Positions 9,308-17,232 of a stretch of DNA of 64,000 nt are shown piece after piece. The stretch's first letter is position 1. Every line of letters starts with the position of its first letter. The stretch covers positions 806,001 to 870,000 of the forward strand of contig NZ_PYLO01000002.1 of assembly GCF_003024715.1 (NCBI RefSeq), written 5' to 3'. Below the pieces are notes generated by a model. It made no database searches. It was not told the origin of the DNA and saw only the letters and a list, made by a program, of their open reading frames with translations. The DNA is from Clostridium fessum (GTDB lineage Bacteria; Bacillota; Clostridia; Lachnospirales; Lachnospiraceae). Both the position numbers and the translations under genes were made by a program.

Positions 9308-11743
9308 TTACGCCTCCTTTTCCTGTGCCACCTCGTTTAACTTCGTGGTCATAATGCGATACAGTTCCAGATCTGTCGGGAATCGGTCAATGAACGGCAG
9401 AATCACATTGCCATAGAACAGAAGTCCTTCGCCCTCACCGGAGTTGGTTACATAGGACAGCTGATGCGGCGAAATGTTCAACCGCTGTGCCAGAATACTT
9501 CGGTCATCGCTTGCCTGATTCAGCATATAGATGAAATCAGAGTTTTCGAGGATGTTGACAATCTCCGGGGAACGAAGCAGGTCTTTGACATTCTGAGTAA
9601 TACCGGTCGGCAAGCCGCCCCATTTACGGAATCGCTTCCAGATTTCTACGGAATAGGTTGCCGTCTGTTCTTCCTTCAGAAGCAGATGGAACTCGTCAAT
9701 ATAATATCTGGTCGATTTACCGGCAGAACGGTTGGCAGTTACACGCCCCCAGACCTGATCCTGAACGATCAGCATACCGATTTTTTTCAGCTGATTGCCC
9801 AGCTCCTTAATGTCGAAGCACACCAGACGATTCTGAATATCCACATTGGTTCTGTTGTTAAACAGTTTCAGAGAACCCTTAACATAGATTTCCAAGGCGG
9901 TCGCTACATGGTGGGCTTCCTTTTCGTCCTGTTTCAGAAGGGCATCATACAAATCCTCAAGGATCGGCATATTCTCAGGGGCAGGATTGTCGAAATATCT
10001 CTGGTAAATCTGATGCACACAACGGTCGATAACCGTCTTTTCGATAGGCTGCAAGCCATCCTTACTGCCCATAATCAACTCACAGAGGGACAGGATAAAA
10101 TCAGCTTTCAGTGCTACCGGGTTGTCATCCTCAGAGTAGTTCAGGTTGATGTCCATAGGGTTGATATAGTTGGTACTGGAGGAGCTGATTTTTACCACCT
10201 GACCATTGAACTTGTGAACCAGAGCCGCATATTCCGCTTCGGGGTCGCAGATGATAATATCGTCATCCGTAACCAGGAACGCATTGGTGATTTCACGCTT
10301 TGCGGAAAAGGATTTACCGGAACCGGGAGTACCCAGAATCAGTCCGTTGGGGTTCTTGAGCTTCTTTCTGTCCACCATGATAAGGTTGTTCGACAGAGCA
10401 TTCAGCCCGTAATAGAGCGTTTCTCCACCATTCTGGAACAGCTCCTGCGTGGTGAAAGGCACAAAAATAGCCGTGGAACTGGTAGTCAGGCCACGACGAA
10501 TCTCAATCAGGTTTTGTGCCAAAGGCAGGCTGCTCATCAGTCCGGATTCCTGCTGAAAATCCAAACGACGCAGATTGCAGTTATGCTTCTGGGCGATGCT
10601 CTGTGCCTGGAACACATTGTTCTCCAGTTCCTGCTCGGTGCGCCCGGTGTTCAGCACCAGAAATGTCACCATGAACATTCGCTCATTCTGGCTCTGCAAT
10701 TCTTTCAGAAGTGACTTCGCATCTTTACCATAGGTAGCAAGGTCAGATGGGATAATGTCCATGTCATAGCCAGAACGCACAGCCTTTTTCTGTTCCTCGA
10801 TTTTGGAACGGTCAAGCTCGGTGATGATTCTCTTGATGGTCTTAATCGCCGCAGTCTGGTCAACCGACTGGATGTGCATGGTCACGATCTGCGTGGATTC
10901 CATATCCAGAAAATCCGCCAGCATACGATCAGACAGGTCTGATGCCGTAATTGCCAGATAAGACATCGAACCGAAGATACTGCCCATCTGGAAGGTGCGG
11001 TTGGTCTTAAAGGCAAACGCCGTCGGAGCAATGAAGTCCTTTACGGACAGCCCGGATTCCACAAGATACTTCCAATCGAAGAAGAACTTATCATTATCAC
11101 CCATGTGGAACATAGAGTGCATCAGATGCAGCCGCTCTTTGCCGTTCATGGTAGTGGCAATGACACCCAAACGCCGAAAGTTATTGAGCAGATCGTTTTC
11201 GATATGGTTGAGTCTCGGCTTTGCCTGCCGCATGGATTCGGCTTCAATGCCGAATGTCAGGTACTTGGTTTTGGTCAAGCCGTTGTTGCCCTGCGCCAAC
11301 TGCTTTTTCAGCATCTGGCTATACTCGGCACGGACGGGATTGAAGCTGTCCTTCTTGAACGGGATACGGATACTCTTTTCAAAGCTTTCAGCATCGGTAC
11401 TCAGGTTCATAAAGGAAAGCTCAAAGTGAATGGAGCTGTCAAAGAAATTCAGGAAACTGCACCACTCATCGAAGATGGCAGTCTTATCTTCCTGCTGTGC
11501 CAGCTGATAGTTGATGTCCTGAAACTGAATGGTCTTGGTGTAATAACTGTCAGTGACACGGCAGATGCCATCCGGGAACATTCTCTGAAAGGGAATGGAC
11601 TGCTGTGCAGTCTGCGGAATACCGTTGTCCTTCTTTGCCCGTTCCACAACAGCTTTAATTTCTCGCTGCTGCTTCCGATTCAGATTTGCAGGCATTTTGA
11701 TGTTTCTTGCCTGTGGCTTCTTTTTGAAAAACAATTCGTTCAA
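9308..11743 (-). CDS. VirB4-like conjugal transfer ATPase (CD1110 type)
   Basis: An 811-residue ATPase that powers assembly of the type IV secretion channel. The Walker A motif GTPGSGKS is at about residues 471-478, and the Walker B region is near IIICDPEAEYAAL. A conserved RYYIDEFHLLLKEEQ motif lies in the C-terminal ATPase half. The N-terminal half is the usual VirB4 region of about 300 residues. The start overlaps prgI by 89 bp, unusually long but in keeping with the family start MNELFFKKKPQ. Confidence 0.92.
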   Translation of the reverse strand: MNELFFKKKPQARNIKMPANLNRKQQREIKAVVERAKKDNGIPQTAQQSIPFQRMFPDGICRVTDSYYTKTIQFQDINYQLAQQEDKTAIFDEWCSFLNFFDSSIHFELSFMNLSTDAESFEKSIRIPFKKDSFNPVRAEYSQMLKKQLAQGNNGLTKTKYLTFGIEAESMRQAKPRLNHIENDLLNNFRRLGVIATTMNGKERLHLMHSMFHMGDNDKFFFDWKYLVESGLSVKDFIAPTAFAFKTNRTFQMGSIFGSMSYLAITASDLSDRMLADFLDMESTQIVTMHIQSVDQTAAIKTIKRIITELDRSKIEEQKKAVRSGYDMDIIPSDLATYGKDAKSLLKELQSQNERMFMVTFLVLNTGRTEQELENNVFQAQSIAQKHNCNLRRLDFQQESGLMSSLPLAQNLIEIRRGLTTSSTAIFVPFTTQELFQNGGETLYYGLNALSNNLIMVDRKKLKNPNGLILGTPGSGKSFSAKREITNAFLVTDDDIIICDPEAEYAALVHKFNGQVVKISSSSTNYINPMDINLNYSEDDNPVALKADFILSLCELIMGSKDGLQPIEKTVIDRCVHQIYQRYFDNPAPENMPILEDLYDALLKQDEKEAHHVATALEIYVKGSLKLFNNRTNVDIQNRLVCFDIKELGNQLKKIGMLIVQDQVWGRVTANRSAGKSTRYYIDEFHLLLKEEQTATYSVEIWKRFRKWGGLPTGITQNVKDLLRSPEIVNILENSDFIYMLNQASDDRSILAQRLNISPHQLSYVTNSGEGEGLLFYGNVILPFIDRFPTDLELYRIMTTKLNEVAQEKEA

Positions 11744-12089
11744 CCTCCTTTTCCAGTTTGTACTGACGCATCAAAGCGTCATAATAGTTGTCCGTCTGAT
11801 AAGGGCGAACCTTGGGACGAACGAATTTGGTCTGAATGAAGTGTTCTACAACCACTTCCAACGGCTGACTATCCTTTTCATACATTGCCAGAAAGAACAA
11901 CGGTAACATGACGATCATCATGGACAGTGCTGCAAGGCTCACATTTCCGGTTGCTTTGACCAGAAAGAAAATCGGCACTCCGATGAGCGCCGCCGCACCA
12001 AAGCAAAGTAACTGCCGTTTCGTCAGATTGAAGAACACTTTTGTTTTTACCCTCGTCAGGTCACGAGGTACGGGAATATACGCTGCCAA
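11655..12089 (-). CDS. PrgI family conjugation protein
   Basis: A 144-residue VirB3-like membrane protein. Residues 1-25 read MAAYIPVPRDLTRVKTKVFF, typical of PrgI. Two membrane segments lie at about 28-50 and 53-75. A cytoplasmic tail follows, containing PLEVVVEHFIQTKFVRPKVR. It lies between virB6 and virB4, the standard order, and is expected to bind VirB4 at the membrane. Confidence 0.9.
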   Translation of the reverse strand: MAAYIPVPRDLTRVKTKVFFNLTKRQLLCFGAAALIGVPIFFLVKATGNVSLAALSMMIVMLPLFFLAMYEKDSQPLEVVVEHFIQTKFVRPKVRPYQTDNYYDALMRQYKLEKEVERIVFQKEATGKKHQNACKSESEAAARN

Positions 12090-12106
12090 ACAATTTCCTC
12101 CTTCCC

Positions 12107-12973
12107 TTAGTGAGCGCTGAATACACCCTTCGCAAGCGAACCAGTCTTAAACAGGGTGAAGCACAAAAGGACGGTGTAGCCCATAACACCCCAGATAGAA
12201 CCGATGATGTCATCACTGAATGCGATAGACTGAATCAGCACCGCATAAATGCCCACGCAGATCATAATCAGGAATCCCTGGAATCCGATTGCAAACAGCG
12301 AACGCAGATAATTCTGTCCGATATTGCTCTGTTCTCTGTTTCCAAAAGTGGAAAGCGGAATCGGGGCAAGGCTGACCATCAGATAAATTTCAATCATTCG
12401 ACCGTAGACGATCACAAAGATGATGATTGCCAAAGCGGACATCGTGACCTGCACGATAAAGGATTGCAGGAACAAGCCGAGCAAAGGACCCAAATCCATT
12501 GCCATCAGCGTTTCTTCCATTGTTTCCAATGCCGAAGCATCTATGGCAGTATTTCCGGATATGATACCGGCGCTTGCGTTTATAACGTGCTGTGTCACAT
12601 CAAACACAGCCATCGTGATATTGAATGTGTTTGTGATTAACATGACCGCAACAAAAGTCTTGAACACCCATTTGAAGAAGATCCAGGTTTCAAAATTTGC
12701 CAGATTGTTGTGGTCAATAATCATCTGAATTAGCTCATAACAGGCAATGAAGGTCAGAATCAAGCCTGCGATTGGGATAATCACTGACTCGGAGATGTTT
12801 CGTACCATGGCAAAGACACCCGGCGAAAAATTCGCCGGGGTCATGCCAACGGAGGTTGCTATCTCGCCAACCTGGTTGTTGACGGACTCAAACATCCCCG
12901 ACAGATTTCCCATAATAGCTGAAACGAGCATTTCTTTCAGCCAGTCTGTGATCTGTTGGAGTATGCTGTCCAA
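12107..12973 (-). CDS. VirB6/TrbL-like membrane protein (CD1112 type)
   Basis: A 288-residue polytopic membrane protein starting MDSILQQITDWLKEMLVSAI. It has at least five hydrophobic segments (about 60-82, 100-125, 165-195, 230-255, 262-280), the core of the inner mating channel. It is 17 bp upstream of prgI. The gene before it should be maff2, whose 3' end is 25 bp away and which is split by IME-1, so transcription into virB6 may now start inside or be blocked by IME-1. Confidence 0.9.
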   Translation of the reverse strand: MDSILQQITDWLKEMLVSAIMGNLSGMFESVNNQVGEIATSVGMTPANFSPGVFAMVRNISESVIIPIAGLILTFIACYELIQMIIDHNNLANFETWIFFKWVFKTFVAVMLITNTFNITMAVFDVTQHVINASAGIISGNTAIDASALETMEETLMAMDLGPLLGLFLQSFIVQVTMSALAIIIFVIVYGRMIEIYLMVSLAPIPLSTFGNREQSNIGQNYLRSLFAIGFQGFLIMICVGIYAVLIQSIAFSDDIIGSIWGVMGYTVLLCFTLFKTGSLAKGVFSAH

Positions 12974-12998
12974 AGGCGATTACCTCCTTGTTTTGTGA

Positions 12999-13094
12999 TT
13001 AACCGAACAGTCCGGAGAGCAGAGGTACAAGGGTGGTGCCGATGAGGGCAACACCGCCGCCAGCCATGAGCTGCTTCATGCCCTGGGACTTTGC
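12999..13094 (-). pseudogene. maff2, 3' fragment
   Basis: Thirty-one codons encode AKSQGMKQLMAGGGVALIGT and the hydrophobic end of a Maff2-type small conjugation membrane protein, stopping at 12999. The first part of the gene is found in the same orientation at 20932-21054. The two parts share GCAAA at the junction, and joining them gives an uninterrupted 71-residue protein. The gene is therefore split by insertion of IME-1. Confidence 0.9.
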
Positions 13095-13109
13095 TTATGT
13101 GTGATAAAG
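13090..13109. repeat. IME-1 left end: core TTTGC and inverted repeat
   Basis: TTTGC at 13090-13094 repeats at the right junction. Positions 13093-13109, read on the minus strand, match 20912-20928 at 14 of 17 bases (CTTTATCACACATAAGC against CTTTACCGCACATGAGC). These are the expected recombinase-binding ends. Confidence 0.8.
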
Positions 13110-13179
13110 AAGTAATAGAAGTGTAAAAAATTTTGCCGTTCCTATCCGGCACATGAGGTATGTCGGATAGGTCGGGCGG

Positions 13180-14805
13180 TTAGGTGTCGGGCAGTTCTAC
13201 CTTGCCGACAAAAGAATAATAGATTTCGATTTCCTGTCTGCGTAACTTGCCCCGGCGTTTCCCGTCAAGGGCAACGCTTTCATGGACAACGATTTTCTCC
13301 ACAAACTCCCGCAGCAGAGTAGGGGTAAGTTCTTCAATGGTAGTGTGCCTGCGTACCACATTCATAAACTTTTCAGCGTTTGCGGTGGCTTCCTGCGCTT
13401 TGGAAAGTTCTTCCCGCAGTCTGGCGGCACGTTCTTTCAGTTCTTTCTGCTCGGCTTCATAGTCTGCCGACAGCTCTGTGAAACGCTCGTCCGATATGCG
13501 CCCGGTTACGCTGTCCTCATACAGCCGCTTGAAGATAGCAGATAACTCGGCTATGCGTTTCTCGGCGGCTTCCAGCTCCTTTTTCTTGGCGGCGTTCCTG
13601 CGTCTGTCCCCGTCCTCATTCTGCTCGATTAAAAGCTTCATAAACCGGGCTTCATGCTTTGCCGCATAGCTGGTAACTTTCCGCAGATTGGAGAGTACGC
13701 CAGCGGTCAAGAGGTCAGTGCGGATAAAGTGCGCTGTGCAGTCGGCGGTGCGTTTCTTGTAGCTTCCGCAGATATAACAGTCCTGCTTGCGCTTGTCCGT
13801 CTGGTATCGCTGCTGGTACATGACGCTGCCGCAGTCGGCACAAAAGAGTATGCCGGAGAACAAGCCCACTTCGTCATAACGGTTGGGGCGTTTGCGCTGC
13901 TTGCGTAACTCCTGCACCCGTTCCCACGTTTCCCGGTCAATGATAGGCTCATGGTGGTTCTCAAAAACCGCCTGCTTTTCCGGGGGATTTTCTATGCTGT
14001 GTTTCAGCTTGTAGGACGGCTTCTCGGTCTTAAAGTTTACCAGACAGCCCGTATATTCCCGGTTTTCCAGCAGATGAACCACGGTATTGGTCGCCCACTT
14101 GCACTCATAGCCGGGGTGGTAGCGGCGGGTGCTGCCCGTCCTGCGGTATTCCAGCGTCCCCGGCGTGGGGATTTGCTGCTCGGTCAGCATACGGGCTATC
14201 TTGGTCGGACCGTTCCCGGCAAGGCAAAGGCTGTAAATCTGCCGTACCACCGGGGCGGCTTCCTCGTCAATGATAAAGTTTTCGTCCTCGTCCATGAGGT
14301 AGCCATAGACGGGCTTGCTTGTGATGGGCTTTCCGCTCATGCCCTTAGAGCGTTTTACTGCCTTGATTTTCTTGCTCGTATCTCTCACCAGCCATTCGTT
14401 AAAAATGTTCCGCAGCGGGGCAAAATCATTTTCCCCCTGTGCGCTGTCCACTCCGTCATTGATAGCGATGAAGCGGACACCTTTCTGTGGGAAAATCATT
14501 TCTGTGTACATTCCCACCTGTAAGTAGTTTCGCCCTAACCTCGACATATCCTTGACGATAACTGTCCCGACTTTCCCTGCTTCAATGTCTGCAAGCATGG
14601 CTTGAAATCCGGGTCTTTGAAAGTTCGCACCGGAATAACCGTCGTCGGTGTACCAGCGCAGATTAGAAAATCCATTCTGTTTGGCATAGGTTTCCAAAAT
14701 CCTCTTTTGGTTGGAAATGGAATTGCTCTCGCCTTGCAGCTCGTCCTCATGGGACAGTCTTGGGTAAAGGGCGGTAATGAGTTGCTGGGTGGTCTGTCTT
14801 AACAT
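13180..14805 (-). CDS. Large serine recombinase of IME-1
   Basis: A 541-residue site-specific recombinase expected to excise IME-1 from maff2. The catalytic domain has Ser18 in LYPRLSHEDE and the motif KDMSRLGRNYLQVGMY. The recombinase domain follows at about 165-290, with a zinc ribbon (CADCGSVMYQQRY) at about 330 and a long coiled coil at 395-475. It is shorter than the other two recombinases because it lacks their basic C-terminal tail. It is the first gene inside the left end, 85 bp from the junction, and runs outward. Confidence 0.93.
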   Translation of the reverse strand: MLRQTTQQLITALYPRLSHEDELQGESNSISNQKRILETYAKQNGFSNLRWYTDDGYSGANFQRPGFQAMLADIEAGKVGTVIVKDMSRLGRNYLQVGMYTEMIFPQKGVRFIAINDGVDSAQGENDFAPLRNIFNEWLVRDTSKKIKAVKRSKGMSGKPITSKPVYGYLMDEDENFIIDEEAAPVVRQIYSLCLAGNGPTKIARMLTEQQIPTPGTLEYRRTGSTRRYHPGYECKWATNTVVHLLENREYTGCLVNFKTEKPSYKLKHSIENPPEKQAVFENHHEPIIDRETWERVQELRKQRKRPNRYDEVGLFSGILFCADCGSVMYQQRYQTDKRKQDCYICGSYKKRTADCTAHFIRTDLLTAGVLSNLRKVTSYAAKHEARFMKLLIEQNEDGDRRRNAAKKKELEAAEKRIAELSAIFKRLYEDSVTGRISDERFTELSADYEAEQKELKERAARLREELSKAQEATANAEKFMNVVRRHTTIEELTPTLLREFVEKIVVHESVALDGKRRGKLRRQEIEIYYSFVGKVELPDT

Positions 14806-14932
14806 AAATTCCTCCGTTTCCGACAGCCAGCCCCACTATTCCGTACCTTGATTGTACCACATGGGGCGGCTGTCTGTATAGCGGCAAAAGCGTCAAATCT
14901 GCTTCTTTACGGTCGGTAAAAATGACGGTTTT

Positions 14933-15127
14933 TCAATCAGGCTTATCACAGGTCAAATATCCGGCGGCGGCTTCTGCTTCCAGCACTTTCATCATCTTGT
15001 CAGCGGCGGTGTCGGTCGCCCCCTCCTTGAAAAAGCCAGACACCACAAGGATTGTGTTGCCTATCCTCGTTTCGGTCACGCAGTCCGGGCGGCGGGCAGG
15101 GCGTTTGTTTCTCTGGGTGTCGGTCAT
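14933..15127 (-). CDS. tnpW: TnpW-like transposon protein
   Basis: A 64-residue protein (MTDTQRNKRPARRPDCVTET) containing the TnpW core GNTILVVSGFFKEGATDTAA. The start at 15127 overlaps the stop of the DnaC-like gene as ATGA, which favours it over the longer frame to 15229. TnpW proteins accompany Tn4451-like elements and their role is unknown. A paralogue is at 23211-23405 in IME-2. Confidence 0.8.
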   Translation of the reverse strand: MTDTQRNKRPARRPDCVTETRIGNTILVVSGFFKEGATDTAADKMMKVLEAEAAAGYLTCDKPD

Positions 15128-15978
15128 AGGCAAATCTCCTTTCCGGCAAGCAGCCGTTTCAGCTGTTCCATTTTTCCCTGTGCGGCGGCTTTCCTCAAAT
15201 TCTCCCCGGTAAAGCAGAGAGGGGAACACATTTCAAGCAGGCGGTCATAAATCCGGGCGTGGGCGGTGTCCTCCGGGTGCTGCAATTCCTCCAGCGTGAG
15301 GTTGGTCGTCACAATCAGCGGCTTCCTGCTCCGGTAGCGGCTGTCAATCACATTGTAGACCTGTTCCAGACCGTATTCTGTGCCACGCTCCATTCCAAAA
15401 TCGTCAATGATGAGCAGGGGGAAGCTGCAAAGGCGGGAAATATATTCGTTCCTGCCCGCAAAGCTGGCGGCAAGGTCGTTTAATATTGCTGCAAAGTTTG
15501 TCATGCACACCGGGACTTCCTGCTCCATGAGGGCGTTTGCAATACACCCGGCAAAATAGCTTTTCCCAGTGCCTACCCTGCCCCACAAGAGCAGCCCGTA
15601 GTTCCCGTCCTTTATCTGTTCCCAGCGTGCCACATATCCGGCGGCGTTCTTCATCTGCGGGCAGCTGCCGTTATCGTTGGCAAATGTCCAGTCCTGCATG
15701 GTCTTGTCTGTAAAGCCCTGCCGTTTCAGCCGTTCCACCGTTTCAAGGTGGCTGCGCCGCTTCTCGGCGGCTTCCCGTTCCTTACGGGCTGCCCGCTGGC
15801 AGTCGCACTCTGACGGGTGGCGGTCACGCCCGAAAAAGGTCTTGCCCTCCGGGAAATAGGCTTCTTTGGGTTTCCGGCATTTGCCGCAGTATAAAAGCCC
15901 GTCCTCCCCGGTGTAATCCTCCGGCTCGGCTGTGGTGTCGGTCATAGGCAGTATGGTGTTGTGGATTGTATCGGTCAT
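15124..15978 (-). CDS. DnaC/IstB-like helicase loader ATPase
   Basis: A 284-residue AAA+ protein. The N-terminal part carries a zinc motif (CGKCRKPKEAYF, SECDCQR). The ATPase core follows, with Walker A GRVGTGKSYFAG at about 130 and Walker B LLIIDDFGMERG at about 190. The start at 15978 overlaps the repA stop by four bases, so RepA and this loader are made together. By family it should load the replicative helicase at an origin opened by RepA. The homologue in IME-2 is at 23449-24312. Confidence 0.88.
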   Translation of the reverse strand: MTDTIHNTILPMTDTTAEPEDYTGEDGLLYCGKCRKPKEAYFPEGKTFFGRDRHPSECDCQRAARKEREAAEKRRSHLETVERLKRQGFTDKTMQDWTFANDNGSCPQMKNAAGYVARWEQIKDGNYGLLLWGRVGTGKSYFAGCIANALMEQEVPVCMTNFAAILNDLAASFAGRNEYISRLCSFPLLIIDDFGMERGTEYGLEQVYNVIDSRYRSRKPLIVTTNLTLEELQHPEDTAHARIYDRLLEMCSPLCFTGENLRKAAAQGKMEQLKRLLAGKEICL

Positions 15979-16736
15979 AGGCTTTCTCCCTCCTTGAATG
16001 AATAGTCCGGTATGCCTTTCTTTGGCTTCTCTTTGGCAGCGTCCTCCTGCGCCCACTTGTAAATGGTGGCTGCATGGCTCTGGTACTGCTTCCCGGTGGA
16101 AGCGATGTGGCAGGAAAGGCGGTCAAGGTAATACTCCCACTTGCCGGGGAAGTCCTGTTCCAGCTCCAAAAGTTCTGTGTCAGAAAGAAATACATTTTTA
16201 TATCTGCCATAAGCGGCGGGGGGCTGCCCCTCACTCGCTCCTTTTGTTTGGCTCTCTATTAGGTTGTTTATATTAGTTTGGTTAGGGGACGGTTTTCCGA
16301 CCGTCATAAGGTCAGTTTTCCGGCTGTCAGTTGGTCGGTTTCCCGCCCTTATGAGGGGCGGTTTTCCGTCCGTCAGTTGGTCGGAAAACTGTACCACTGG
16401 GATAGGCGGCACTTTCACATACAGACGGTTGGCGGCAGAAAAGCCCGTCCGTCTGCGTTCCAGCAGCCCGGCAGCGTCCAGTTCGTTCAGTGCGCCCTTT
16501 ATGGTGGTGCAGCCTTTATCCAGCATTTCCGCTATCTCTGCTATGGGGTAGACAATGTATGTCCGTCCCTCGCTGTCCTGCCAGCCGTTCTTCTGCGAAA
16601 GGGTGGAACGGTCTAACAGCAGCGCATATAACTCTCTTGCGGTGTGGGATAGGTCTGTTTCCAGCAGGAAACGGGGGTAAGGCAGGTAAGCGGGCAGCTC
16701 CGTTCCTGCGGTCATATAATCAGCGATAGGGTTCAC
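15975..16736 (-). CDS. RepA_N-type replication initiator of IME-1
   Basis: A 253-residue initiator. The N-terminal winged-helix region (about 18-110) contains YPRFLLETDLSHTARELYAL and the family motif STLSQKNGW. The C-terminal part (about 170-250) has a RYKNVFLSDTELLELEQDFP segment shared with the IME-2 protein. The middle (about 115-160) is low in conservation and its DNA holds 23-bp-period repeats. In RepA_N plasmids the origin lies inside the rep gene. Together with the DnaC-like gene this suggests that the element replicates after excision. Confidence 0.85.
   Translation of the reverse strand: MNPIADYMTAGTELPAYLPYPRFLLETDLSHTARELYALLLDRSTLSQKNGWQDSEGRTYIVYPIAEIAEMLDKGCTTIKGALNELDAAGLLERRRTGFSAANRLYVKVPPIPVVQFSDQLTDGKPPLIRAGNRPTDSRKTDLMTVGKPSPNQTNINNLIESQTKGASEGQPPAAYGRYKNVFLSDTELLELEQDFPGKWEYYLDRLSCHIASTGKQYQSHAATIYKWAQEDAAKEKPKKGIPDYSFKEGESL
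16291..16383. repeat. Four iterons with 23-bp period inside repA (candidate origin of IME-1)
   Basis: The motif (G/A)GTTT(T/C)CCG starts at 16291, 16314, 16337 and 16360, exactly 23 bases apart. Copies 1, 2 and 4 continue with a CCGTC or CTGTC block, and three of the four end near GTTGG or AAGG. Exact spacing that is not a simple codon repeat argues for initiator binding sites. Confidence 0.75.
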
Positions 16737-16744
16737 CTCCTTGT

Positions 16745-16845
16745 GGTGTCTGTCTGTGGGTTCTGTTACGCTTTTAGGGGGCGTTTTTAAGGGAAAAGGA
16801 TAAATGTATCACGCACCCTTTGACACCCTCCAAAAAAGCCTTGAT
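16745..16845 (-). promoter_or_regulatory. Conserved repA leader
   Basis: The spacer between the zinc-finger gene and repA is conserved between IME-1 and IME-2 although the flanking genes differ more. Shared blocks on the plus strand are AGGATAAAT, TATCA, CCTTTGACACCCTC and AAAAAAGCCTTGATTTA. It probably controls repA expression or copy number. Confidence 0.55.
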
Positions 16846-17232
16846 TTATGCGGGTTTGAAATGCCCTAAAGCGTGACATTTCTCCCTTTGTTTCCGCTTC
16901 CGTTTGGCGGCGTTTATCCGCTTCATGCGTCCGGCGCAGTCCGGGCAGTATTTCCCCCGGTTGGATTTTGGGAAGAAGAACGCCCCGCAGACAGCGCAGC
17001 GTTTCCGGCTTCCCCGGCGCAAGAGGGCGGCTTCCAGTGCTTCATCAAGGGGCAGGACAGCGGCGGTAAACCAGCGGCAGAGCAGCGAATAGCTGATACT
17101 CTGTACACACACGCAAGGCTCGCCGTCCTCCAACAGCAGGCAGTTCCCGCTGTCATAGTTGCAGCACTCATGCACAAGGCGGCGGGCTGCCCGGTACTGG
17201 CGGTAGTCCATGCGGGGGATATTACCGTTCAT
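16846..17232 (-). CDS. Small zinc-finger protein of mobilizable elements
   Basis: A 128-residue protein with a helical first half (MDYRQYRAARRLVHECCNY, CVQSISYSLLCRWF). A C-terminal zinc ribbon follows (CAVCGAFFFPKSN, YCPDCAGR), then a very basic tail (NAAKRKRKQREKCHALG). The ATG at 17232 is chosen because the paralogue at 25172-25570 starts at the matching place. It overlaps the relaxase stop by 11 bp. The fold suggests nucleic-acid binding. No function is established. Confidence 0.75.
   Translation of the reverse strand: MNGNIPRMDYRQYRAARRLVHECCNYDSGNCLLLEDGEPCVCVQSISYSLLCRWFTAAVLPLDEALEAALLRRGSRKRCAVCGAFFFPKSNRGKYCPDCAGRMKRINAAKRKRKQREKCHALGHFKPA

Noticed and set aside
9464-10714. 416-codon frame opposite virB4
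   Set aside because: Antisense shadow of a strongly conserved gene; no ribosome binding site and no recognisable domain.
12937-13152. 71-codon leftward frame across the maff2 fragment
   Set aside because: It is out of frame with the clear maff2 sequence and crosses the IME-1 junction.
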